Translations under genes and position numbers: made by a program
Notes under the pieces: generated by a model
What the model was told of the DNA's origin: nothing
What the model saw: the letters and a program-made list of their open reading frames with translations, nothing else
Databases searched by the model: none
In this document: piece by piece, positions 44,697 through 53,342 of the stretch
How the letters are laid out: the number at the start of each line of letters is the position of its first letter
How positions within the stretch are numbered: position 1 is the stretch's first letter
NCBI GenBank assembly: GCA_020436085.1
Contig: JAGQYM010000009.1
Coordinates: 1-64,000, forward strand
Direction: 5' to 3'
Source of the DNA: Cyclobacteriaceae bacterium
GTDB taxonomy: Bacteria > Bacteroidota > Bacteroidia > Cytophagales > Cyclobacteriaceae
Length of the DNA stretch: 64,000 nucleotides

Positions 44697-45560
44697 CTAC
44701 TCACCAGCCACTAGTGCCAGTTTCTTGCCATTGGATGAGATGGCGATTCTGGTAATTCCAGAGAATTTTACATCGCTAAGATTCATTTCAAAAGGCCTCC
44801 ACTCTGCACTTTTCTTGTGGTAGAAAAACAGTGCTTCTCCATCACTCATCACTATCCGCCCATCGGGAGTCCAGGCCATATCTTCTCGCCCTGGCATTGT
44901 GTTCCCAATTGGAGTGATCGATCTTGACTTGGCGTCCAATCGCTTGATCAACCACCCGTTGTCGCTCACCTTATGTACAAAACTCATCGCGTTTTCGCCA
45001 GGTATCTTGTGCAGCGACCGCCCAATATTGCTTTCTAAAATTGTGTTGGTGTTTGTTTTCAAATTATACCATTGAAAAGTCTGGGGTTCGCCCAAAACAA
45101 AAAGAATCAGATTCGAGTCATCAACCCAGGCATGATATCCAACAATTAAATTGTTAATCAACACTACAGGTTCCCCACCCTCAACCGGATACTTACCAAG
45201 ATCCTGAGCATCATTGTCTCTTTGAATAATGCACGAAATAAATTTTCCATCGGGTGTGAGCGTTGGGGAATACTCCCGTTCACTGGTATTTGTAAGTGAT
45301 TCAGTCTTTCCGGTATCGTAATTGTAAACTTTGATGTCTGATCTTCCGTCCTCGTTGAAAGATGAGTAATAAACCAATGGCTGTGCCCGGTGAAATGAAG
45401 GCTGGTTATCATAGCCCACGTGATTGCTAATATTAACAGGATTTGAAACTGTCAGCTTGTCTTTAGAGATATCCAGATCTAGAAGAAATACTTCGGTGGC
45501 GGGCTGACCAAGAACGGCAAATGATAATGCCGTAAATAACGTTATAGCAACAATTCGCAT
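44697..45560 (-). CDS. Exported TolB-like beta-propeller (PD40) protein
   Basis: Encodes 287 residues. Signal peptide (about 1-18), then a propeller of PD40-like blades: DNQPSFHRAQPLVYYSSFNEDGRSDIKVY, YSPTLTPDGKFISCI, MAWTPDGRIVMSDG, IAISSNGKKLALVAG. Such propellers are usually binding platforms (as TolB with Pal) or belong to peptidases; no peptidase domain is present here. It is probably periplasmic. It is divergent from the lipoprotein gene at 45735, with a TGCCAG-C-CTGGCA palindrome (45609-45621) in between. Specific function unknown. Confidence 0.85.
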   Translation of the reverse strand: MRIVAITLFTALSFAVLGQPATEVFLLDLDISKDKLTVSNPVNISNHVGYDNQPSFHRAQPLVYYSSFNEDGRSDIKVYNYDTGKTESLTNTSEREYSPTLTPDGKFISCIIQRDNDAQDLGKYPVEGGEPVVLINNLIVGYHAWVDDSNLILFVLGEPQTFQWYNLKTNTNTILESNIGRSLHKIPGENAMSFVHKVSDNGWLIKRLDAKSRSITPIGNTMPGREDMAWTPDGRIVMSDGEALFFYHKKSAEWRPFEMNLSDVKFSGITRIAISSNGKKLALVAGE

Positions 45561-45608
45561 TTTCTGTGTGATTTAAGGAATCAAACTACACATTTTAATC
45601 AGCATTGT

Positions 45609-45621
45609 TGCCAGCCTGGCA
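45609..45621. promoter_or_regulatory. Palindrome in a divergent intergenic region
   Basis: TGCCAG (45609-45614) and CTGGCA (45616-45621) around a single C form a perfect 13-bp palindrome between the divergent genes at 44697-45560 and 45735-46481. It may be an operator. A related ACCCTG-C-CAGGGT palindrome lies at 10817-10829, there in terminator position. Confidence 0.35.
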
Positions 45622-45734
45622 GGGAAGTACAGAGGCAGGATAAATTTGTCGGGATTGTAACATTTCGGAATTTGAATCTTCGCCTTCTTGGCAACAAACG
45701 CTCTACATTTAAGTCTCACCAAATCAACTGTAGC

Positions 45735-46481
45735 ATGAAATTTCCCTCAATCACACTTTTCGCACTCGCATCCTTCGTTGCATGCACACCTCCCGCCAAA
45801 GAGAGCCGCATCGCAGATTGGGCAGGGCAGTCACTCAATCTGGAACACCTAAAGAGTGAACGCGATAGTTTTATCATGTTGAATCAGTCGGGTGAAAAAG
45901 TGGGTGGTATGATTTGGGAAAAACATCGCGAAGCTAATCGATACGTACACAATGACGTCTCATACTTCGATGATGGAAGTATTTACGAAGAAGCCTCATT
46001 TCTCTTTACCCTGGAACCACTGACAATTGATTCAATAGTAACCGACATGAAAACCCCTGCTGCCAGCATGTCTATCAACTTCGCCATGAACGATAAAAAG
46101 GTGACCGGTCCTGCGCTGGTAAAGCGAGATACTTCAGAGCGATCGATAGCCATCGATTCCTTGCTTCAATATGATGTGGCCAGGGAAGAAATCTACTCTT
46201 TGATTCATTGCATACAACTAGAGGACCTGACCGAAATGAAATTGAGAGTACTCAACTCTTTGGGTCTGACAATTGCAAATGCAACAATCACATTACTTGG
46301 AAAAGAATCACTCACAACTCCGTATGGCTCTTACGAAACATTTAAGCTTGACCTAAATGGTGGTGGAGTGATCCCAGACAATATTATTTGGATTCAGGAA
46401 AGCCCCAGAAAAATTGTCAAGGTAAAAGTGGGTCAGCCAGAGCTGGAAGTCTTACTCGCAAAGACCTCACCTCTCGATTGA
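45735..46481 (+). CDS. Putative lipoprotein, DUF3108-like
   Basis: Encodes 248 residues from ATG 45735, chosen because it starts a lipoprotein signal (lipobox SFVAC, Cys17); the frame is open from 45672. The mature domain is beta-rich and its last third (LLGKESLTTPYGSYETFKLDLNG...ESPRKIVKVKVGQPELEVLL) has the look of DUF3108-type proteins, in which strands describe a molecule such as a polymer precursor; the assignment is by pattern only. A TACATTTA (45714-45721), one base from the -7 consensus, is 13 bp before the start. The stop is 1 bp from that of the convergent permease. Confidence 0.75.
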   Translation: MKFPSITLFALASFVACTPPAKESRIADWAGQSLNLEHLKSERDSFIMLNQSGEKVGGMIWEKHREANRYVHNDVSYFDDGSIYEEASFLFTLEPLTIDSIVTDMKTPAASMSINFAMNDKKVTGPALVKRDTSERSIAIDSLLQYDVAREEIYSLIHCIQLEDLTEMKLRVLNSLGLTIANATITLLGKESLTTPYGSYETFKLDLNGGGVIPDNIIWIQESPRKIVKVKVGQPELEVLLAKTSPLD

Positions 46482-46482
46482 C

Positions 46483-48933
46483 CTAATCTGATCGAAGCGA
46501 ATCGACCGGATTGGCTCTTGCCGCGGTTATACTCTTGTACATCACGCTAAGGGCACCCACCACGATTGAGCCAATCAGAGGAAGCAAAAAGAAGCTAACT
46601 CCGGGGCTTACCTTGAGCTCGTAACTTTGCAGCCAATACTGTGCGCCATACCACATGAGTGGCAATGACAGCAGGTAAGCTATCATGATTAGTATGAAAT
46701 ACTCACCACTCAGTAGTCGAACTATGCCCGGCACTGTAGCCCCCAATGCTTTCCTGATTCCCACTTCTTTGGTACGTTGAAGCACGCTAAAAGAAGTAAG
46801 TGCAAACAGTCCAAGCCCCGCTATTAATACCGCGATGAGGGAAAAGAGTTTGATCACTTTAAGCAATTGTGTTTCGGCTTTGAAGTTTTGTTCAAAGGCA
46901 TCATCCAAAAACCAATAGGTAAAAGGATCATCGGGGAAGGTGGATTGCCACAAGCCAGCCATTCTCTCCACTTCGTCATTGAGCACACCGATGCCCTCTT
47001 CTGTTTTCAGTCTTACAGTTATCGACTTACCTGCAAAAGGGGCAGGTGTATATCTTGACATGGTGTAGATAATTGGCTCGTCTTCATTTGTGAACGCGTG
47101 CTGCTTGTACGTATTCACTACTCCAATTACCGTCTTATCGAAATGATGAATTGTTGGCGAGTACCGCCACCAGAACGTTCGTCCTATTATCTCTTCCGGC
47201 TCATAGCCCCACAATTTTGCTGCAGCTTCATTGATCACCAAACTTGTGCTGTCGGCAAAGCCACGATCAAACGTTCTGCCGGCCAATACTTCCAGATCAA
47301 GTACTTTCTCAAAATCATACTCTACCAGGTTGACATCCATGTACTGATCAACCGTGCTATCGCCATAGAGTCTAAACGATGAATACCAATCCACGGGAGA
47401 TCCAGGCAGCATGCTGATCAGTGACATTGCTTCTATTTGTGAAGACTCCTCCGCCTGATTTTTTAGAAGGTCAAATTTAGCATCCATGTTGCCGACCTGT
47501 ACACGCGGTGATTTCATCACCAGTATCTGATCATTCGTTATCCCGATGTCTCGACTCAGTAGGTAATCGGTTTGGTCATAGATAAGATAGGTGCCAGCGA
47601 GCAGCAGTGGCGACACCATGAATTGCACGAGGACAAGGGCTTTCCTCAAAGGAAAACTACCTCGCTTTACATCGTATTTTGACTTCAACACTGCTGTGAT
47701 TGAGAATCCTGCCATTATCCAAGCCGGGTAAATGGAAGAGAGCAATCCACCAAAGGCTAGAATGCAAAATGCCACAATGAGAATGCGATCGATCGCAAAA
47801 GGAAAGGAAACTCCAATCCATTGCTGGAGTGTATCCTTGATGCCCCACAGAAAAATCACCGAGAAGGCAACCGAAACAACATTGATGAGCACGGCTTCTG
47901 TAAAAAACTGTTTCATCAGATGTGAGCGACTCGCACCAATGGCCTTTCTCACACCTACCTCCTGCGCACGCTCCAGCGATCTTGCAGTTGTCAGATTGAT
48001 GTAATTAATCCATGCAACTACAAGGGTGATCAAAGAAATCCACACCAAAATATTCAGCGCAGTCATGCTGGTATTCTGTTCCAACTCATGAACATAATTT
48101 GAATGAGTATGTATGTCTTGAATGGGTTGCAGTTCAAATTCAAAATTGACATCACGACTCTTGTATTGTTCACCCCAGGTAGTTTGAGCAAGCGCATTGA
48201 TTTTCGCTTGTAATTCTGACTGGTCACCCGTGGCGATAATGTAGGTGTAGAAATCATTCCAAATCCAATTGGTTCTCACACCCCAATCTGGGTGCACCAC
48301 ATCCAGGTAAGTGATGAACGAAAAGACCATGTCGGGTTTGAAATGTGAATTGGCGGGAGCATCTTCATACACACCTGACACTTCGTATTCCACCACTGTT
48401 TGTCCTGTTACTCTCAGTGACTTACCCATGGCCTCTCTCGCACTCCCGAAATACCTGATGGCGGAACTTTCCGATAGCGCCAGCTTTCTGGTTCCATTAA
48501 GTGCCGATTGCTTTGTTCCCTCAATCAAGTTGAAATTGAAAATCTCAAACAGGTTATCATCCGCGTAGAACGCTTTGCTTTCATCAAACGTCCTCGCTTC
48601 CGTCCCCACTTCAGCCGTCACTATACAGTTACCATCATTGTAAATTCTTGTGGCCGCAGTTACCTCTTGAAAATTATCCACCAGCAGAGGTGCCAAGGGC
48701 GGCATTGCTGCAGCATTTTCACTTACCAACTCATTGTGCGCGTATCGAACGGTTGCCACACGATAGATTGGTTTAGCTGTGTGGAAATTGTCGTAGCTGG
48801 TTTCAAATCCTACGAATTGAAAGATGAAAATGAAAACTGCCATTCCGAGCGATAAGCCCAAGACATTAATAAAAAAATGGCCCGGCTGTTTTCTGATATT
48901 ACGGATGGCTGTGAGTAGATAATTCCTGATCAT
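46483..48933 (-). CDS. MacB/FtsX-type ABC transporter permease (copy B)
   Basis: Encodes 816 residues and matches copy A (40163-42619) along its whole length, about two-thirds identical by eye, with long identical blocks such as NAAAMPPLAPLL, EDAPANSHFKPDM and FPDDPFTYWFLDDAFE. Same layout: helix, MacB-like periplasmic domain, FtsX block (ARSLERAQEVGVRKAIGAS), second helix and periplasmic domain, FtsX block (QRTKEVGIRKALGAT), ending ANPVDSLRSD. No ATPase gene is adjacent. The two copies are separated by three unrelated genes and have unlike upstream sequences, so they are probably regulated differently or have drifted since duplication. Divergent from the YpdA-like gene. Confidence 0.9.
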   Translation of the reverse strand: MIRNYLLTAIRNIRKQPGHFFINVLGLSLGMAVFIFIFQFVGFETSYDNFHTAKPIYRVATVRYAHNELVSENAAAMPPLAPLLVDNFQEVTAATRIYNDGNCIVTAEVGTEARTFDESKAFYADDNLFEIFNFNLIEGTKQSALNGTRKLALSESSAIRYFGSAREAMGKSLRVTGQTVVEYEVSGVYEDAPANSHFKPDMVFSFITYLDVVHPDWGVRTNWIWNDFYTYIIATGDQSELQAKINALAQTTWGEQYKSRDVNFEFELQPIQDIHTHSNYVHELEQNTSMTALNILVWISLITLVVAWINYINLTTARSLERAQEVGVRKAIGASRSHLMKQFFTEAVLINVVSVAFSVIFLWGIKDTLQQWIGVSFPFAIDRILIVAFCILAFGGLLSSIYPAWIMAGFSITAVLKSKYDVKRGSFPLRKALVLVQFMVSPLLLAGTYLIYDQTDYLLSRDIGITNDQILVMKSPRVQVGNMDAKFDLLKNQAEESSQIEAMSLISMLPGSPVDWYSSFRLYGDSTVDQYMDVNLVEYDFEKVLDLEVLAGRTFDRGFADSTSLVINEAAAKLWGYEPEEIIGRTFWWRYSPTIHHFDKTVIGVVNTYKQHAFTNEDEPIIYTMSRYTPAPFAGKSITVRLKTEEGIGVLNDEVERMAGLWQSTFPDDPFTYWFLDDAFEQNFKAETQLLKVIKLFSLIAVLIAGLGLFALTSFSVLQRTKEVGIRKALGATVPGIVRLLSGEYFILIMIAYLLSLPLMWYGAQYWLQSYELKVSPGVSFFLLPLIGSIVVGALSVMYKSITAARANPVDSLRSD

Positions 48934-49045
48934 AAGCGGCTTTGGTTCTATTTAAGTACGGTAACAAGGCAGAATGCATTGATCGTGTTCATCCGGATTG
49001 GCGGATTCCGGAATTATTTTGCCGATTTATCGCTTTATTGTAGCG

Positions 49046-50026
49046 ATGAAGGATCAGAAAACCTTTGATGTGATAATTATTGGCGCGGGACCGATTGGAC
49101 TTGCTTGTGGCATCGAGGCTAAAAAATCCGGGTTGAGTTATCTTATTCTGGAGAAGGGATGTTTGGTGAATTCGCTATATCACTATCCTCTCAACATGAC
49201 GTTTTTCTCAACGTCAGAAAAATTGGAAATCGGAGGAGTACCATTTATTTCTCATGGAGCAAAGCCGAATCGATTTGAAGCGCTGGAGTATTACAGACGT
49301 GTGAGTTCCAGCTGGGGCCTCAACGTGAACCTGTATGAGAAAGTGGAACATGTGACAAAACACAACGAACATTTTGATCTGACCACACCGAAAAGTTCTT
49401 ATACTACAAAGTCGCTGATACTGGCGTTAGGATTTTATGACCTGCCGTATCTTCTGAATGTTCCGGGCGAAGATCTGTTGAAGGTGAGACATTACTACGA
49501 TGAACCTCATCCTTACTTCAATCAAAAAATTATTGTTGTTGGCGCTGCGAACTCTGCGGTAGACGTAGCATTGGAAACATATCGCAAAGGCGCAGAGGTA
49601 ACTATGGTTATCCGCGAACCGGGCATTCGCGAAAGCGTGAAGTACTGGGTAAGACCAGACATCGAAAACAGAATAAAAGAAGGTAGCATCAAGGCGTACT
49701 TCAATAGTGAGGTGGTTAGTATCAAAGAAGATTCAGTCGATATAAAAACGCCTGACGGAGAAATCACATTGAAGAATGATTTCGTTTTGGCTATGACAGG
49801 CTATCAGCCACCCTTTGATTTCATGGAGTCGCTGGGAGTTAAGTTTCAAGATGATGAGTTTCACTCACCTGTGTATAATGAAGCTACTATGGAAAGTTCT
49901 ATGCCTGATCTCTATCTGGCAGGCGTGGTTTGCGGTGGATTAAAAACCAACAAGTGGTTTATTGAGAACTCACGCGTGCATGCTGAGTTGATTGTCAATT
50001 CAATCAAACAAAAAACCCCGCAATAG
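49046..50026 (+). CDS. ypdA: YpdA-like FAD/NAD(P) disulfide reductase
   Basis: Encodes 326 residues from ATG 49046; the frame is open from 48998, but a start there would add 16 residues before the nucleotide-binding strand. YpdA in Firmicutes reduces bacillithiol disulfide with NADPH. Seen: FAD motif IIIGAGPIGLACG (11-22), the YpdA-typical NSLYHYPLNMTFFSTSEKLEIG, the NADPH motif VVGAANSAVDVALE and a C-terminal VFAMTGY-like AMTGYQPPFDFM and DLYLAGVVCGG. The Cys that follows Gly-Pro in S. aureus YpdA (GGGPCG) is Ile17 here; Cys21 is close by. The stop codon lies within the terminator hairpin of the convergent lipoprotein gene. bshA/B/C genes are not in this window. Confidence 0.85.
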   Translation: MKDQKTFDVIIIGAGPIGLACGIEAKKSGLSYLILEKGCLVNSLYHYPLNMTFFSTSEKLEIGGVPFISHGAKPNRFEALEYYRRVSSSWGLNVNLYEKVEHVTKHNEHFDLTTPKSSYTTKSLILALGFYDLPYLLNVPGEDLLKVRHYYDEPHPYFNQKIIVVGAANSAVDVALETYRKGAEVTMVIREPGIRESVKYWVRPDIENRIKEGSIKAYFNSEVVSIKEDSVDIKTPDGEITLKNDFVLAMTGYQPPFDFMESLGVKFQDDEFHSPVYNEATMESSMPDLYLAGVVCGGLKTNKWFIENSRVHAELIVNSIKQKTPQ

Positions 50027-50032
50027 CGGGGT
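50008..50032 (-). terminator. Intrinsic terminator of the lipoprotein gene, overlapping the ypdA stop
   Basis: ACCCCGC (50015-50021) and GCGGGGT (50026-50032) pair perfectly around AATA; on the minus strand the hairpin is followed by a T-run (complement of the A residues before 50015). It serves the minus-strand gene that ends at 50056. The ypdA stop TAG (50024-50026) lies in the loop and second arm. Confidence 0.88.
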
Positions 50033-50055
50033 CTCCTGTTATTATCAAGAAATTC

Positions 50056-50610
50056 TTAAAGCGCGTCTGCAGTAACTTTTGCGTTGATCACCACTTCAAC
50101 AGTAAACGATACGGGACCAGCAGAGATTGTTCCATCCATGGTAGCAGTTACTGTATTGTTATCCTGAAGTTGAGCTGCGATGGCATCTACTTCACTTTGT
50201 TCCAGATCAAGTTCAAACTCAGTACCAGCCGTTGCTGCCGCACCAAGGTCTACAGTTGAAATTGAAACCGATCCAAGGCTACCAGATGCAGAACCACCAG
50301 ATGGATCAAACAACATTTGGCCATCAAAGGTCGCACCATCAGGTCCGCTGTAGTTACTCACACGGTATGTAACTTTATTAACTTCGATGTCTGTGATTTT
50401 TTCTTTGTACTTGTTGATCTCAGAATCGCTTGTAGCATCAAGAACGATCTGGTCAGCATAATCCCCTTCACCTGCCCCGCTCACATTGAAAGATTTTTTG
50501 ATGTCAGCGGTGAAGGATACGTCATCCACCTTATCAAACAGGTCACAAGAAGAAAGAAGACCCGTTATCAGAACAGCAGATACAATGGTTGTAAGAATTC
50601 GATTTTTCAT
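50056..50610 (-). CDS. Putative lipoprotein of unknown function
   Basis: Encodes 184 residues. Lipobox LLSSC (Cys22) followed by DLFDKVDDVSFTADIKKSFNV. The mature protein appears all-beta (VNKVTYRVSNYSGPDGATFDGQMLF; VSFTVEVVINAKV), like one or two Ig-type sandwiches, and is rich in Gly, Ser, Ala and Asp. No family is recognised. Codon usage and composition look like its neighbours. It ends at a perfect terminator hairpin and is followed upstream by the fructosamine-kinase-like gene on the same strand with a gap of 41 bp. Confidence 0.8.
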   Translation of the reverse strand: MKNRILTTIVSAVLITGLLSSCDLFDKVDDVSFTADIKKSFNVSGAGEGDYADQIVLDATSDSEINKYKEKITDIEVNKVTYRVSNYSGPDGATFDGQMLFDPSGGSASGSLGSVSISTVDLGAAATAGTEFELDLEQSEVDAIAAQLQDNNTVTATMDGTISAGPVSFTVEVVINAKVTADAL

Positions 50611-50651
50611 TTCACTGATTTTTGTGGATTTAAAGTTACGAAACTTTACAG

Positions 50652-51542
50652 TTACGAGAAGTGCTTAATAATACGCTTTGCAGTCATTAGGTAACTGCTT
50701 CCGAATAAATTTGCGTGAACCAGAATGGGGTACAAATTGTACAATTCAGCTCTGTTTTCGAACCCTGGCTCCAATGGAAAGGCCTCGTTGTAGCTCTCAT
50801 AAAATTGATCGGTGAATCCGCCAAATAGTTGGGTGAAAGCCAGCTCCATCTCCCGGTGTCCATAATACACTGCTGGGTCTATCACTATTGGATGTCCGCT
50901 TGTATCTGCCATTATATTTCCACTCCACAAGTCTCCATGAATTAATGATGGCTTTTCTTTGGGGAAGATTTCATCCAGTTTATTAAACACGTTCTCTACT
51001 TGGTTCGAAAACTCGAAGTCAGCCTGACCACTGTCAACCAATCTCTTTACCAAAGAATGGATGCGTTCATCTTTAAAAAATTCTATCCAGTCAGATGTTT
51101 GTCGATTAGACTGTGGAAGCGATCCGATATAATTGTCATGATTCAGGCCAAACGTTTCTGCATTATGCTGGTGCAATTGTGCAAGTTGCTGACCCAGCAA
51201 ATCCCAATATTGCTTTGATTGACGCGCTGACGATATCCATTCCAATACGATACACTGATAGTCCTTCTCTTCGACAACGAGAACTACTTCCGGAACGGAC
51301 ACTGTTCGCGTTGACTGCAAAATGCTCAACCCCTTACCCTCTGCCTCAAACATGCCTGGAAATTTTTCTGCACTATTCCACTTCAAGAAATAGTCTCCCG
51401 ATGATGTACCTAGCTTTCCTCCATGATTGATGCAGCCCCCTGAGACAAATGAAAAGTCAAGTAGTGTAACTTTGGAAGACAATACATTACCAAGTTGATC
51501 TTTGAGATTTTGTGACAAAGAGTCCGGAATATCACTGAGCAT
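50652..51542 (-). CDS. Fructosamine kinase family protein
   Basis: Encodes 296 residues, the normal length. A phosphotransferase of the aminoglycoside-phosphotransferase-like fold; members phosphorylate ketoamines such as fructosamines or ribulosamines formed by glycation, so that the adduct falls off. Seen: N-terminal nucleotide loop FVSGGCINHGGKL, the Lys in YFLKWN, hinge LEWI, catalytic LIHGDLWSGNIM (Asp) and metal site VIDPAVYYGHREMELAFTQLFGG. It is cytoplasmic. The role in protein deglycation is from the family; the substrate is not known. Confidence 0.92.
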   Translation of the reverse strand: MLSDIPDSLSQNLKDQLGNVLSSKVTLLDFSFVSGGCINHGGKLGTSSGDYFLKWNSAEKFPGMFEAEGKGLSILQSTRTVSVPEVVLVVEEKDYQCIVLEWISSARQSKQYWDLLGQQLAQLHQHNAETFGLNHDNYIGSLPQSNRQTSDWIEFFKDERIHSLVKRLVDSGQADFEFSNQVENVFNKLDEIFPKEKPSLIHGDLWSGNIMADTSGHPIVIDPAVYYGHREMELAFTQLFGGFTDQFYESYNEAFPLEPGFENRAELYNLYPILVHANLFGSSYLMTAKRIIKHFS

Positions 51543-51610
51543 AGTCGAAAGTTCTTAAAGATATCGGCTCACTCAAAATTTTCTATATTCGTTCGTCTAA
51601 GCCTGAAAAA

Positions 51611-53341
51611 ATGAGAACCATCATCTTAATTCTTACTCTTCAACTATTTGCATTCATGTCTACCGCTCAGCACAAGGCAATTGTCGGTGGTTACCTGATC
51701 AACAGCAATGGCGCGAAGCCAGTTGAAGAGTCAGTGATATTAATTAATGGAAGTACGATTGAAAAAGTTGGCAAGTCTGGCAAAGTGAAAATTCCGGCTG
51801 ATGCTGAAATAATTGACGCTAAAGGTAAGTACATCATTCCCGGCTTAATCGACTCGCACGTTCACTTTTTCCAATCAGGGGGATTGTACACAAGGCCTGA
51901 CGCGATCGATCTAAGAACGGTGACACCCTACAAAGAGGAAATTGAACACATCAAGAAAAAGTTGCCGCGCACTTTCGCAAGCTATCTGGCCGCGGGTGTT
52001 ACTGCTGTCGCTGATGTCGGTGGCCCGATGCTGAATTTCGACATTAGGGAGCAGGCATCTCAAACCGAGATGGCACCAACTGTTGTGGTAGCTGGTCCTC
52101 TGATTTCCACAGTCGACAATCCAAAACTTGACATTGGCGACCCTCCCATTGTTAAGGTCTCTTCGATCGCGGAGGTGGACAAACTGGTGCAGCAACTAGC
52201 TGACCGCAAGGCTGATCTCGTTAAGATATGGTTCATCGTTTCTCCTCAACTGAACTTCGATGACAATCTCAAGCTGATCCAAAGAACCATCGATCAAGGA
52301 CACGCCAAAGGTATCCGCGTGGCTGTTCATGCAACTCAACTCAAAACAGCCAAAGAATCTGTAAAAGCGGGAGCGGATATTTTAGTGCACAGCGTGGACG
52401 ACATTGAGGTGGATGATGAGTTCATCAAGCTGCTCAAGCAGCGTGGAACAATCTATACATCGAGCATTAGCGTGCTGGATGGCTATCTGCGCACATTCAC
52501 ACAACAATTTGACTTCATGCCAATGGACTTTGCTGTGGCCGACCCGGATTTTATGGGAAGTCTTACAGACCTTAAAGGAATCGCTGATGATCAAATACCA
52601 GAAAGAATCACCACGATGATGAATAAGCCTGGTGACTACCTGCCAGGCGCGCAGCAACGAGTGGAAACGGCCATGAAAAATTTGAAAAAACTGCAAGATG
52701 CCGGAGTCATCATTGCAACCGGAACTGACGCGGGAAACATCGGCACACTGCACGCTTCGTCAATGCATCAGGAGTTGGATATCATGCAAAAGGCTGGTCT
52801 ATCACCAACTCAAATCATCATCAACTCTACTATTAATGGTGCTAAGTTGATGGGCAAAGAAAAAGAATTGGGGTCAATTGAAGCCGGAAAGAAAGCAGAC
52901 ATCGTAATCCTCGATAAGAATCCCTTAGAAAATGCTTCAAACTACAGCGCGATAAGCAAAGTGATCAAAAATGGAAAAACGTATGAACCTAAGGCATTGC
53001 TATCACCCTCCGCAGAAGAGCTTGCTCAACGCCAACTAGTTGCCTACAATGCTCGAGACCTTGACGCCTTCATGTCTTTGTACAGTGAAAACGTTCAGCT
53101 CTACAACTTCCCGAATGATCTGTTACTGGAAGGCAAAGATGAAATGCGGAAGCGATACGCCAACAGATTTGATGGATCTCCGAATCTGTATGCCGAGGTA
53201 GTAAACCGAGCTGTGATGGGCGACTATGTTATAGATCACGAAAAAGTTTCTGGTCTTCCTAATGGTGAAGTTCAAGCCACAGTGATTTTTCATGTTAGCA
53301 ATCATGAGATCGACAAGGTTTGGTTTATTATTGAACAGTAA
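51611..53341 (+). CDS. Exported amidohydrolase fused to an NTF2-like domain
   Basis: Encodes 576 residues. Signal peptide (1-20), then a metal-dependent amidohydrolase (about 22-455): IIPGLIDSHVHFF with His83 and His85, DLVKIW with the bridging Lys, AVHATQ and LVHSVD with two further His, TGTDAGN with the catalytic Asp, and the C-terminal KADIVILDKNPL strand. After about residue 460 an NTF2/SnoaL-like domain follows (QRQLVAYNARDLDAFMSLYSENVQLYNFP...GKDEMRKRYANRF). The first part resembles imidazolonepropionase/prolidase-like enzymes; substrate unknown. The NTF2-like part might bind or offer a second site. The MaoC gene begins 1 nt after the stop. Confidence 0.88.
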   Translation: MRTIILILTLQLFAFMSTAQHKAIVGGYLINSNGAKPVEESVILINGSTIEKVGKSGKVKIPADAEIIDAKGKYIIPGLIDSHVHFFQSGGLYTRPDAIDLRTVTPYKEEIEHIKKKLPRTFASYLAAGVTAVADVGGPMLNFDIREQASQTEMAPTVVVAGPLISTVDNPKLDIGDPPIVKVSSIAEVDKLVQQLADRKADLVKIWFIVSPQLNFDDNLKLIQRTIDQGHAKGIRVAVHATQLKTAKESVKAGADILVHSVDDIEVDDEFIKLLKQRGTIYTSSISVLDGYLRTFTQQFDFMPMDFAVADPDFMGSLTDLKGIADDQIPERITTMMNKPGDYLPGAQQRVETAMKNLKKLQDAGVIIATGTDAGNIGTLHASSMHQELDIMQKAGLSPTQIIINSTINGAKLMGKEKELGSIEAGKKADIVILDKNPLENASNYSAISKVIKNGKTYEPKALLSPSAEELAQRQLVAYNARDLDAFMSLYSENVQLYNFPNDLLLEGKDEMRKRYANRFDGSPNLYAEVVNRAVMGDYVIDHEKVSGLPNGEVQATVIFHVSNHEIDKVWFIIEQ

Positions 53342-53342
53342 T

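Noticed and set aside
53292-53342. Upstream extension of the maoC reading frame into the amidohydrolase gene
   Set aside because: The added residues are not protein-like and ATG 53343 directly follows the previous stop codon.
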